A DNA stretch of 15,901 bases, taken from JABDIY01 sp041576015 (GTDB taxonomy: Bacteria > Actinomycetota > Acidimicrobiia > Acidimicrobiales > SZUA-35). The position numbers and the translations under genes are program-made. The notes beneath the pieces were generated by a model. The model worked only from the letters and a program-made list of their open reading frames with translations, had not been told where the DNA came from and did no database searches. Location: positions 1 through 15,901 of the forward strand of contig JBFGLT010000067.1 of NCBI GenBank assembly GCA_041576015.1. Reading direction: 5' to 3'. This document shows, in pieces, positions 1 to 6,913 of the stretch (the first letter of the stretch is position 1; every line of letters begins with the position of its first letter).

Positions 1-509
1 ATGTGCTCGATCGTCTCGTAGCTCGCGATCAGGCTGAGGGACCCGTAGACGCCGTAGACGCCGACGGTTGCGACCACCGGGACGTCGAGGCCCGAACTCG
101 CCAGTTGGGTCATCTCGGTGCCCCATGCCATCGACTCGCGCAGCCGGCCGGGCCGGGCCGTCCCGGTCGAGACGTTGATGTAGTTCGCCGGGCGTGGGCC
201 GAGCGATCCGGCTACCACCTGGGCGAGGTGGTCCAAGGGCGGCGACTGCGCCAGCTCGGCGACCCGGTCCATCGCTGCCACCGCCTTGGAGGACGCCAGC
301 ATCTTGTCCCACGCATGGTCGAGCTCGGCTCTCGAATCCACGCGACAAGAACTCATGAAGCCGTTGCCCATCGGGTGGAAGGACTGCTGCCATACGAACA
401 CCGGGATTTCCGTCGCCTCCGAGATGGCTTCAGATGCGGCGAGCAACGCCGCAACCGTCTCCTGGGCCTTCTTGCCGTCGTGCAAACGGCTCCTGCTGAA
501 GAGGTACAT
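1..509 (-). CDS. Hypothetical protein with duplicated alpha/beta (ferredoxin-like) repeat, 3'-truncated by window edge
   Basis: I do not recognise the family. The gene reads leftward from an ATG at 507-509 and is still open at base 1, giving 169 visible codons. The start is supported by a Shine-Dalgarno GAAAGG eight bases upstream. The visible protein looks like two copies of one strand-helix-strand-strand unit: residues ~2-60 (YLFSRSRL, a helix rich in Ala/Glu, then IPVFVWQQSFHPMGNG) and ~110-169 (YINVSTGTA, a helix RLRESMAWGTEM, then VPVVATVGVYGVYGS). This resembles a dimeric alpha/beta-barrel fold of the NIPSNAP or antibiotic-monooxygenase kind, which is inference from the pattern only. 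No signal peptide or membrane segment is visible. It is divergent from the SARP gene across 197 bases, so that regulator might control it. I see no frameshift. The function is unknown. Confidence 0.75.
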   Translation of the reverse strand, partial: MYLFSRSRLHDGKKAQETVAALLAASEAISEATEIPVFVWQQSFHPMGNGFMSSCRVDSRAELDHAWDKMLASSKAVAAMDRVAELAQSPPLDHLAQVVAGSLGPRPANYINVSTGTARPGRLRESMAWGTEMTQLASSGLDVPVVATVGVYGVYGSLSLIASYETIEH

Positions 510-670
510 ACGTGACGCCTTTCGGTTGTTGAACTGTCGATTCCTGGTCTGTGAATCCCAGCGTGAGCGCGACCATTCGAGGCCGGAAGCCCACTCGCTC
601 ACACCGCGCTCGTCCGGACCGGCACGTGACACCGAACTGAGAACCCGACGCGAGCGATTCGGCGTTGGAG

Positions 671-676
671 TAGGTT
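671..676 (+). promoter_or_regulatory. Possible -10 element of the SARP gene
   Basis: TAGGTT fits the actinobacterial TANNNT -10 pattern and would place transcription start near 683, leaving a leader of about 24 bases that contains the GAGGGG ribosome binding site. No convincing -35 hexamer precedes it, so the call is tentative. Confidence 0.3.
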
Positions 677-706
677 CGGACGAGGGGAAGAGGGTCCGAG
701 AGATCC

Positions 707-1495
707 ATGAATGCCACCATCGACATCCGAGCATTCGGTCCGTTGCAGGTTCGGCGCAACGGTTCTGCGCTGGCCGTCGGCGGTAGAACCGGACGATCGG
801 TTCTCGCCGCCCTGCTGCTCAGTCCCCGGCAGCCGGTCGGGATCGATCGCCTGGGCCAGCTGGTATGGAGCGAGGGGGCCCGTCCCACGCACATCGACCA
901 TGCGGTGCAGACGCATGTGACCCGCCTCCGACGCCTGCTCGGGCCCGACGTGATCGTCACGGACCCCTCCGGCTATCACCTGGCCGTCGACTCCGACCGC
1001 ATCGACATCAAGCGATTCGAGCGCCAGGCCCGGGAGGGCGACACGTGGGTGGCGCGTCGTGACTACCCGGCCGCCACAGCCCACTATCACGCAGCCCTCG
1101 GTGAGTGCCATCACCGCGAACCCCTGATCGACCTCGAACGCACGACCGCCGGACGGGCCGAACGGGCCCGCCTGACCGAACTCCAGTTGGAGGTCGAGGA
1201 ACGGCACGCCGCATCGGCCCTGCTGGCGGGCGAACCCATCATGAGCGAGCTCGAAGGACTCGCAGTCGCCGAACCCCTGCGAGAGTTGCGGTGGACGGTC
1301 CTGATGTGGGCCCAGGCCAGTGCCGGACGGCAAGCCGCAGCGCTCCGGTCCTACCGGCGGGCTCAGCAGTCTCTCCGCGAAGTCGGGCTATTGCCCGGCC
1401 CCGATCTGCGGGCCCTCGAATACCGGATCCTCAACCAGGATCCATCCCTCGTGCAGCCCCAGCTGGTGGAGGAGCTGCTGAGCGTGGCAATGTGA
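707..1495 (+). CDS. SARP-family transcriptional regulator (winged helix plus BTAD domain)
   Basis: This 262-residue protein has the two-part layout of stand-alone SARP regulators (AfsR/DnrI/EmbR-like). Residues ~5-100 form an OmpR/PhoB-type winged-helix DNA-binding domain, with the recognisable stretches RTGRSVLAALLL, HIDHAVQTHVTRLRRLLG and DPSGYHLAV. Residues ~100-250 form the all-helical bacterial transcriptional activator domain, ending in a typical signature (LREVGLLPGPDLRALE). No ATPase, FHA or TPR extension follows. The ATG at 707 is preceded by purine-rich GAGGGGAAGAG, a good ribosome binding site. It is divergent from the unknown gene at 1-509 and is followed by 93 bases before the acs-like operon, so it could act on either neighbour. 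SARPs usually activate nearby operons through direct heptameric repeats next to -35 regions; I did not find clear repeats. The ligand and target are unknown. Confidence 0.88.
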   Translation: MNATIDIRAFGPLQVRRNGSALAVGGRTGRSVLAALLLSPRQPVGIDRLGQLVWSEGARPTHIDHAVQTHVTRLRRLLGPDVIVTDPSGYHLAVDSDRIDIKRFERQAREGDTWVARRDYPAATAHYHAALGECHHREPLIDLERTTAGRAERARLTELQLEVEERHAASALLAGEPIMSELEGLAVAEPLRELRWTVLMWAQASAGRQAAALRSYRRAQQSLREVGLLPGPDLRALEYRILNQDPSLVQPQLVEELLSVAM

Positions 1496-1539
1496 CGGCG
1501 GAGGTCTCCCTTCTCCGGTGGCAAGGCTCGCCGCAGGTG

Positions 1540-1582
1540 GTGACGTTGGCCCCTTCCCGAGCGGCCGATCGTCGTGTGTTGT
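1540..1582 (+). promoter_or_regulatory. DosR-like operator and promoter of the acs-pdh-acp operon
   Basis: Bases 1540-1554 read GTGACGTTGGCCCCT. This matches 10 of the 12 specified positions of the mycobacterial DosR (DevR) box GGGACTTNNGNCCCT as I recall it, and matches the box before hsp20 at 13 of 15 bases. After exactly 22 bases comes TGTTGT (1577-1582), a weak -10-like hexamer that ends six bases before the ATG at 1589. If transcription begins there the mRNA is leaderless, which would explain why no Shine-Dalgarno sequence is visible. The motif match is seen directly; binding by a DosR homologue is inferred. Confidence 0.5.
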
Positions 1583-1588
1583 GGCGAT

Positions 1589-3379
1589 ATGCCGACGACG
1601 TTGCCCGCACCCAATCTCGGCGACTACCGGGCCGAGCGTGCTCACTTCCGATGGAATCAGGCATGGGCCGGTCTGAGCGGTCTGCCCGACGGGGGCGGTG
1701 TCAACATCGCCTATGAGGCGATCGACCGCCATGTCGTCGCCGGACGCGACGACGTCGTCGCCCTGCGATGGCTCCCCCGGCGTGGCGAGCCAATCGATCT
1801 GACCTACGAAGACCTGTACATCGCCACCAACCGGTTCGCCAACGCGCTGGATGCGCTCGGCTGCCCGCCGGGCACGCGCGTGGCCTCGTTGACCGGCCGC
1901 ATCCCCGAGCTGTACGTGACGGCGCTGGGCACCCTGAAGGCCAAATGTGTGTATGCGCCGCTCTTCTCGGCCTTCGGGCCCGAGCCGATCCGCCAGCGGA
2001 TCGAGCTCGGTTCGGTCGAAGTGCTGGTGACGACCCCCCGGCTGTTCAACCAGAGGGTGCGATCCCAGCTCGACGACCTCGCCACGCTCCGGCACGTCCT
2101 CCTGGTCGGGTCGGGCGATATGGCGCTCGACGACTCCCGCCTCATCGATTTCGAGGCGCTGCTCGACGAGATGGACCCCACCCATGTGATCGAGCCGACG
2201 CCGGTGGAGACCCCGTCGCTGCTGCACTTCACCAGCGGAACCACCGGCACACCCAAGGGAGCTGTCCACGTGCACGGTGCGGTCGTCGCCCATCACTACA
2301 CCGGCCGGGTCGTGCTGGACCTCCACGAACACGACGTGTTCTGGTGCACCGCCGACCCGGGATGGGTCACCGGAACCTCTTACGGGATCATCGCCCCGCT
2401 CACCCTCGGGGTCACCAGCATCGTCGACGAGGCCGACTTCGAGGCCGAACGCTGGTACTCGGTCCTGGAGAACCACCGGGTCAACGTGTGGTATACCGCC
2501 CCGACCGCCATCCGCATGATGATGAGGGTCGGGCGGGAGGCGGTCGATGCCCACGACCACACCAGCCTGCGCGTGCTGGCCAGCGTCGGCGAGCCGCTGA
2601 ACCCCGAGGCGGTCGTGTGGGCTCGGGAAGCCTTCGGCGTACCCGTGCTCGACAACTGGTGGCAGACCGAGACCGGGGCGATCATGATCGCCAACTACCG
2701 GGCGGAGAAGGTGCGCCCCGGATCGATGGGGCGTCCGCTCCCGGGAATCGACGCCGCCATCCTCGCCCGCGACGAACACGGTGACGTGGCCATCGGCGTC
2801 GACGGCAAACCCACGATCGTGGTCGACCCGGGCCGATCAGGAGAGCTGGCGCTTCGGGAAGGATGGCCATCGATGTTCCGGGGCTACCTGAACGACGAGG
2901 AGCGGTACCGAAAGGCATTCGTCGATGGCTGGTACTGCTCGGGAGACCTCGCTCAGGTGGATTCCGACGGGTACTTCTGGTTCGTCGGTCGCGGCGACGA
3001 CGTCATCAAATCGGCCGGTCACCTCATCGGTCCCTTCGAGGTCGAGTCGGCACTGGTCGAGCACCCGGCAGTGTCCGAAGCCGGTGTGATCGGCAAGCCC
3101 GACGAGACCGTCGGCGAGATCGTCAAGGCGTTCGTGACGCTCAACCCGGGCACCGTCGCCGACGAGGCCCTCCGCACCGACCTGATGCGCCATGCGCGCA
3201 GCCGGCTGGGGGCAGCGGTCGCCCCCCGGGAGATCGACATCGTGGACAGCCTTCCCCACACCCGCAGCGGGAAGATCATGCGCCGACTGTTGAAGGCGAG
3301 AGAGCTCGGACTGGACGAAGGCGACCTGTCCACCCTGGAGACACCGGCCGGCGGGACCGAGCACGGGGACCGGCGATGA
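1589..3379 (+). CDS. acsA: Acetyl-CoA synthetase-like AMP-forming acyl-CoA ligase
   Basis: The 596-residue protein belongs to the ANL adenylating superfamily and would convert acetate (or a similar short acid), ATP and CoA to acyl-CoA, AMP and PPi in the cytoplasm. Motifs are in order: the P-loop-like TSGTTGTPKG (~216-225), the adenylate-binding DNWWQTETG (355-363), the hinge region around GDLAQVDSDGYFWFVGRGDD (~452), and the C-terminal PHTRSGKIMRR with catalytic Lys562. The Trp in the WWQTETG motif is the residue that narrows the pocket to acetate in bacterial Acs, which favours acetate. The length is nearer to the short AcsA type than to the ~650-residue Acs. The SGK lysine is the usual acetylation control site in this family. 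An in-frame GTG at 1574 is possible, but ATG 1589 fits the -10-like hexamer better. The gene overlaps the next one by four bases (ATGA). Propionate or another short acid cannot be excluded. Confidence 0.88.
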   Translation: MPTTLPAPNLGDYRAERAHFRWNQAWAGLSGLPDGGGVNIAYEAIDRHVVAGRDDVVALRWLPRRGEPIDLTYEDLYIATNRFANALDALGCPPGTRVASLTGRIPELYVTALGTLKAKCVYAPLFSAFGPEPIRQRIELGSVEVLVTTPRLFNQRVRSQLDDLATLRHVLLVGSGDMALDDSRLIDFEALLDEMDPTHVIEPTPVETPSLLHFTSGTTGTPKGAVHVHGAVVAHHYTGRVVLDLHEHDVFWCTADPGWVTGTSYGIIAPLTLGVTSIVDEADFEAERWYSVLENHRVNVWYTAPTAIRMMMRVGREAVDAHDHTSLRVLASVGEPLNPEAVVWAREAFGVPVLDNWWQTETGAIMIANYRAEKVRPGSMGRPLPGIDAAILARDEHGDVAIGVDGKPTIVVDPGRSGELALREGWPSMFRGYLNDEERYRKAFVDGWYCSGDLAQVDSDGYFWFVGRGDDVIKSAGHLIGPFEVESALVEHPAVSEAGVIGKPDETVGEIVKAFVTLNPGTVADEALRTDLMRHARSRLGAAVAPREIDIVDSLPHTRSGKIMRRLLKARELGLDEGDLSTLETPAGGTEHGDRR

Positions 3380-4347
3380 GGCTCCCCCCACCCGACGTGT
3401 CGAGGACGCTGCTCGGCGACATGATCCGTATCCGGGTCATGGAGGAGCGGTGCGCCGAGCTCTATCAGCAGACCAAGATTCGTGGCTTCCTGCACCTCGC
3501 CGTCGGCGAGGAGGCGATCGCCACCGGCGTGATCCACCAGCTCGATCCCGACGATGCGGTTGTCGGCACCTATCGCGAGCACGGTCACGCTCTGCTCAAG
3601 GGAGTGACCGCCAACGCGATCATGGCCGAGATGTTCGGCAAGGCCGAGGGATGCAGCGGCGGGCGCGGTGGCTCGATGCACCTGTTCGACGCTGCCACCC
3701 GGTTCTACGGCGGGAACGCCATCGTCGGCGGACACCTCCCCCTGGCGGCCGGGCTCGGCTTCGCCGACAAGATGCTGGGGCGCTCCCGGGCGACCGTGTG
3801 CTTCTTCGGCGAAGGCGCCATGGCCGAGGGCGAGTTCCACGAGACGATGAACCTCGTGTCCCTCTGGGACGTGCCGGTCCTGTTCTGCTGCGAGAACAAC
3901 CTGTACGCCATGGGCACGTCGCTGGAGACGAGCGAGGCCGAGACCAACCTGGCGGTCAAGGCCGCCGGCTACGGCCTTCCGGCGTGGACCGTGGACGGAA
4001 TGGACGTCGTCGCCGTCTACGACGCAGCCGCCCGGGCCCTGGCGACGGTACGGGCCGGCGAGCCGGTCTTCCTCGAGTTCCGCACCTACCGGTTCAGAGC
4101 CCACTCGATGTTCGACCCCGATCTGTACCGCTCGAGGGAGGAGATCGAGGAGTGGAAGACCCGCGACCCGATCCTCACATTCGGTGAGCGCCTCCAGCGA
4201 GAGGAGGTGCTCGACGAAGCCGGCATCGCCCGGCTGTGGGACCGCGCGGGTGAGGAGATGGACGAGGCGGTGGCCTTCGCCGAGGCGGGCACACTCGAGC
4301 CCGTCGACAATCTCGAGCGCCACGTCTACCGCCGGGAGGTGGCATGA
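3376..4347 (+). CDS. Thiamine-diphosphate-dependent 2-oxo acid (or acetoin) dehydrogenase E1, alpha subunit
   Basis: This 323-residue protein is the alpha half of the heterotetrameric E1 that decarboxylates pyruvate or another 2-oxo acid (or cleaves acetoin) and passes the acyl group to the lipoyl arm of E2. The ThDP/Mg motif is clear: GEGAMAEGEFHE from ~145, followed ~20 residues later by ENN (~174). GCSGGRGGSMH (~92-102) and the loop YRFRAHSMFDP (~237-247) carry conserved E1-alpha residues, including the catalytic His of HSM. The length (~325) suits AcoA and bacterial PdhA equally, and sequence alone does not settle the substrate. The start overlaps the ligase stop as ATGA, with GGGGA upstream, so translation is probably coupled. 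The beta subunit follows with the same overlap. It would be called pdhA or acoA by homology. Confidence 0.9.
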   Translation: MRLPPPDVSRTLLGDMIRIRVMEERCAELYQQTKIRGFLHLAVGEEAIATGVIHQLDPDDAVVGTYREHGHALLKGVTANAIMAEMFGKAEGCSGGRGGSMHLFDAATRFYGGNAIVGGHLPLAAGLGFADKMLGRSRATVCFFGEGAMAEGEFHETMNLVSLWDVPVLFCCENNLYAMGTSLETSEAETNLAVKAAGYGLPAWTVDGMDVVAVYDAAARALATVRAGEPVFLEFRTYRFRAHSMFDPDLYRSREEIEEWKTRDPILTFGERLQREEVLDEAGIARLWDRAGEEMDEAVAFAEAGTLEPVDNLERHVYRREVA

Positions 4348-5318
4348 CCGAGATCACCTATCGCGACGCCCTGCACGATGCGCTCGAGGAGGCGCTCAGC
4401 AAGGACGAGCGGGTCTTCATCATGGGCGAGGACGTCGCCGACTACGGCGGCACCTATGCCGTCACGAAGGGGCTGTACGAGAAGTTCGGGCGGCATCGGG
4501 TCCGGAACACTCCGCTCTCGGAGTCGGGGTTCGTGGGACTCGGCATCGGAGCGGCGCTCGGTGGCCTGAAACCGATCGTCGAGGTCATGACGGTGAACTT
4601 CAGCCTCCTCGCCCTCGATCAGATCGTGAACACGGCAGCCACGTTCCTGCACATGTCGGGTGGACAGTTCAATGTGCCCGTCGTGATCCGTATGGCCACC
4701 GGGGCCGGGCGGCAGCTGGCCGCACAGCACTCCCACAGCCTGGAGTGCTGGTTTGCGCATGTCCCAGGCCTCCGGGTGGTGGCGCCGGCGACGGTCACCG
4801 ACGCCCGGTGGATGCTGGCCACCGCCCTCGACGATCCGGATCCGGTCGTCATGTTCGAGCACGCCACGCTGTACCCGACCACCGGGGATCTGGACGATTC
4901 GGGCCCGGTGGACATCGACACGGCCCGGGTGCTGCGATCCGGTTCGGATGTCACGATCATCGGGTGGGGCGGCACCGTGCACAAGGCCCTGTCGGCCGCC
5001 GGGGAACTCCAGCACCAGGGAGTGGAGGCCGAAGTGATCGATCTGCGATCGCTCCGCCCGATCGACGATGCGACGATCATGGCATCGGTGTCGCAGACGA
5101 ACCGGGTGGTCGTGGTCGATGAGGGATGGCGCTCGGGTGGCCTCTCCGCTGAACTGGCCGCCCGCATCACCGAGGCGGCGTTCTACCATCTCGACGCTCC
5201 GGTGGCACGGGTGTGCTCACGCGAGGTGCCCATCCCCTATGCCAAGCACCTCGAGGATGCCGCCCTCCCCCAGGTCGACGAGGTGGTAGCGGCGGCACGG
5301 GAGGTGCTGGGGGGGTGA
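4344..5318 (+). CDS. 2-oxo acid (or acetoin) dehydrogenase E1, beta subunit
   Basis: The 324-residue beta subunit completes the E1 active site with the preceding alpha subunit. It begins with the standard ITYRDALHDALEEAL helix and GEDVADYGGTYAVTKGL (28-44). TPLSESGFVGLGIGAALGG (56-74) contains Glu60, equivalent to the Glu that activates the ThDP aminopyrimidine ring. GGQFNVPVVIRMATG and HSHSLECWFAHVPGL follow in the pyrimidine-binding domain. The C-terminal transketolase-like domain starts near 190 and includes VIDLRSLRPID and VVVDEGWRSGG. Length and domain order are normal for PdhB/AcoB. Translation starts at an ATGA overlap, with GGGAGG just upstream. The gene ends in a GTGA overlap with the E2 gene. 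Substrate assignment (pyruvate, acetoin or branched-chain) is open. Confidence 0.9.
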   Translation: MTEITYRDALHDALEEALSKDERVFIMGEDVADYGGTYAVTKGLYEKFGRHRVRNTPLSESGFVGLGIGAALGGLKPIVEVMTVNFSLLALDQIVNTAATFLHMSGGQFNVPVVIRMATGAGRQLAAQHSHSLECWFAHVPGLRVVAPATVTDARWMLATALDDPDPVVMFEHATLYPTTGDLDDSGPVDIDTARVLRSGSDVTIIGWGGTVHKALSAAGELQHQGVEAEVIDLRSLRPIDDATIMASVSQTNRVVVVDEGWRSGGLSAELAARITEAAFYHLDAPVARVCSREVPIPYAKHLEDAALPQVDEVVAAAREVLGG

Positions 5319-6529
5319 ACGCCGAGATCGACTTCTGCATGCCATCGCTGGGATCGGACATGGAGAGAGGCACGGTGACCGAATGGTGCGTCAAGGAGGG
5401 TGATCGGGTTCGTCGCGGCGACATCGTCGCCGTCGTCGCCACCGAGAAGTCGGACATCGACATCGAGGTCTGGAACTCCGGCGTGGTCGCCGAGATCCTG
5501 GTCGAGCCGGGCCGCGAGGTGACGGTCGGTACGCCGATCGCCCGGCTGGTCGTCGAGGCCTCCACGGCGGCCGAAGCCGATCGATCGGTACTCGCACACG
5601 CCGGCGGGGAAGCAACAGCAGACCGAGCCGGAGACCGGCCACCGCCTCCGGTCACGATGGCGAAGCCCTCTGCGGCGGGGGCTGGCCGCATCGGTGCCAG
5701 CCCTCTGGCCCGTCGTCTGGCGAGCGAGCTGGGGATCGACCTCGACGGACTCCGGGGCACGGGGCCGGGCGGTGCCATCGTCGCTCGCGACGTGACGCCG
5801 GCGAGCATCGTCGAACCCGAGTCGATCGAAGCGCCCCAGCCCGACCATCACCGGCGAGCCGAATCGGTTGAAGCGATGCGGCGGGCGATCGCCCGATCGA
5901 TGAGCCGGTCCAAACGGGACATCCCCCACTACTATCTCGGCCAGGACGTCGATCTGGAGACGTCGCTCGCCTGGCTTGAATCCACCAACGCGGGGCGACC
6001 GATCCAGCAACGGATTCTTCCTGCAGCTCTGTTGCTGAAGGCGGTTGCGGGCGCCGCCGCCCGGCTCCCGCTCTTCAACGGCTTCTGGGAGGAAGAACGG
6101 TTCCGAACCGGCGACGGCGTCCACCTCGGCGTGGCCATTTCGCTGCGCGGCGGGGGCTTGATCGCCCCGGCGATCCACCACGCCGACACCTTGTCGATTC
6201 CCGAGCTGATGGCCCGACTCCGTGACCTGGTGGACCGCACACGGCAAGGTCGACTCCGGGGGTCGGAGATCAACGATGCGACCCTCACCGTCACCAACCT
6301 CGGCGATCGGGGAGTCGACGTCGTCCACGGCGTCATCTACCCACCGCAGGTGGCGCTGGTCGGGTTCGGCCGCATCGCCGAACGACCGGCGGTCGTCGAT
6401 CACCGGCTCGAGGTGCGTCGGAACGTCACCGTCTCGCTGGCCGCCGACCACCGAGCCACCGACGGTGCCGCCGGCGCCCGCTTCCTCCTCACCGTCGACC
6501 AGCTCCTGCAGAAACCCGAGGAATTATGA
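5315..6529 (+). CDS. Lipoyl-dependent dihydrolipoamide acyltransferase (E2)
   Basis: At 404 residues this is the E2 core that transfers the acyl group from lipoate to CoA. It has one N-terminal lipoyl domain (1-80), starting IDFCMPSLGSDMERGTV, with the lipoylated Lys45 in TEKSD. A flexible Ala/Pro/Glu linker follows. The peripheral-subunit binding domain (~128-165) has ASPLARRLASELGIDL and GTGPGGAI. The catalytic domain from ~185 ends with DHRATDG, giving His379 and Asp383 as the expected catalytic pair. The GTG start at 5315 overlaps the E1-beta stop (GTGA) and gives a natural lipoyl N-terminus; an in-frame upstream extension to 5213 would lie inside the E1-beta gene and is rejected. The single lipoyl domain and length fit AcoC or a small PdhC. 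A binding domain for E3 is present, but no E3 gene is in the window, so the complex must use a dihydrolipoamide dehydrogenase encoded elsewhere. Confidence 0.9.
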   Translation: MNAEIDFCMPSLGSDMERGTVTEWCVKEGDRVRRGDIVAVVATEKSDIDIEVWNSGVVAEILVEPGREVTVGTPIARLVVEASTAAEADRSVLAHAGGEATADRAGDRPPPPVTMAKPSAAGAGRIGASPLARRLASELGIDLDGLRGTGPGGAIVARDVTPASIVEPESIEAPQPDHHRRAESVEAMRRAIARSMSRSKRDIPHYYLGQDVDLETSLAWLESTNAGRPIQQRILPAALLLKAVAGAAARLPLFNGFWEEERFRTGDGVHLGVAISLRGGGLIAPAIHHADTLSIPELMARLRDLVDRTRQGRLRGSEINDATLTVTNLGDRGVDVVHGVIYPPQVALVGFGRIAERPAVVDHRLEVRRNVTVSLAADHRATDGAAGARFLLTVDQLLQKPEEL

Positions 6530-6786
6530 ACCGCCAAGACGCCCGGGCCGCCGTCATCGCCGCCATCGGTGCGGTCGCGCCCGAGGTGGACCCTGCCGAT
6601 CTGGCCGCCGACGAGGAGATCTGGTTCGGCCTGGATCTCGACTCGATGGACCAGCTCCAGATCATGGAACAGCTGGCCGAGCGGACGGGCGTGCAGATCC
6701 CCGAAGCGGACTACCCACGCCTCCAGTCCATCGACGACATCGTCGAGTACTGCGTGGCGGCCACCGCTGCCGGCGTGCGTGAGTAG
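6526..6786 (+). CDS. Acyl carrier protein
   Basis: This 86-residue acidic protein has the four-helix carrier fold. The phosphopantetheine attachment site is FGLDLDSMDQLQIMEQL, with Ser40 in DSM where the usual motif is DSL. The hydrophobic pattern and the C-terminal DDIVEYCV helix are as in AcpP-like proteins. It is too short to carry another domain. The ATG overlaps the E2 stop (ATGA), so it is translated as part of the ligase-E1-E2 operon, not next to fatty-acid synthesis genes. An ACP in this position suggests that two-carbon units made by the ligase or the dehydrogenase are loaded onto it, or that it serves as a lipoyl/octanoyl donor for E2. Both are inference. The gene is followed by a 127-base gap and then a separately controlled hsp20. 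A dedicated phosphopantetheinyl transferase is not seen here. Confidence 0.88.
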   Translation: MNRQDARAAVIAAIGAVAPEVDPADLAADEEIWFGLDLDSMDQLQIMEQLAERTGVQIPEADYPRLQSIDDIVEYCVAATAAGVRE

Positions 6787-6816
6787 CCGCCGTTCGGGTC
6801 CGACCACCCCGTCACT

Positions 6817-6859
6817 GTGACGTTCGGCCCTACGGGAATGCCCGACAGGGCGGTGTGAT
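6817..6859 (+). promoter_or_regulatory. DosR-like operator and promoter of hsp20
   Basis: Bases 6817-6831 read GTGACGTTCGGCCCT, again 10 of 12 specified positions of the DosR consensus GGGACTTNNGNCCCT. Twenty-two bases later comes TGTGAT (6854-6859), a plausible -10 hexamer one base from TATGAT. This would start transcription near 6866 and give a leader of about 48 bases with the strong GAAAGGAAGG ribosome binding site. The box-to-hexamer spacing equals that before the acs-like operon and the universal stress gene. Regulation by a DosR/DevR homologue is inferred. Confidence 0.55.
6827..6851. repeat. Nested inverted repeat between acp and hsp20
   Basis: GCCCT at 6827-6831 pairs with AGGGC at 6847-6851, and inside it CGGG (6833-6836) pairs with CCCG (6841-6844) around a four-base loop, with small bulges between. 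It overlaps the right half of the DosR-like box. It lacks a following T-run. It could be a weak terminator for the operon upstream, an extended operator, or a stem near the start of the hsp20 transcript; the sequence does not decide. Confidence 0.4.
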
Positions 6860-6913
6860 GAGCGGTGAGGCAGAGGATCTGCCGACACGACACGAACGAA
6901 AGGAAGGCATCCA

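Noticed and set aside
539..557. GATTC/GAATC inverted repeat between the unknown gene and the SARP gene
   Set aside because: Only five base pairs with a nine-base spacer, which is expected by chance; no second copy was found.
1388..2779. Long minus-strand open frame of 463 codons across the SARP end and the acs-like gene
   Set aside because: It is the antisense of well-supported genes, has no domain pattern, and such frames are common in high-GC DNA. The frames at 3019-4323 and 5237-6451 (minus) are rejected for the same reason.
5213..5314. Upstream in-frame extension of the E2 gene
   Set aside because: It lies within the E1-beta gene and would put non-family residues before a normal lipoyl domain; the GTGA overlap at 5315 is natural.
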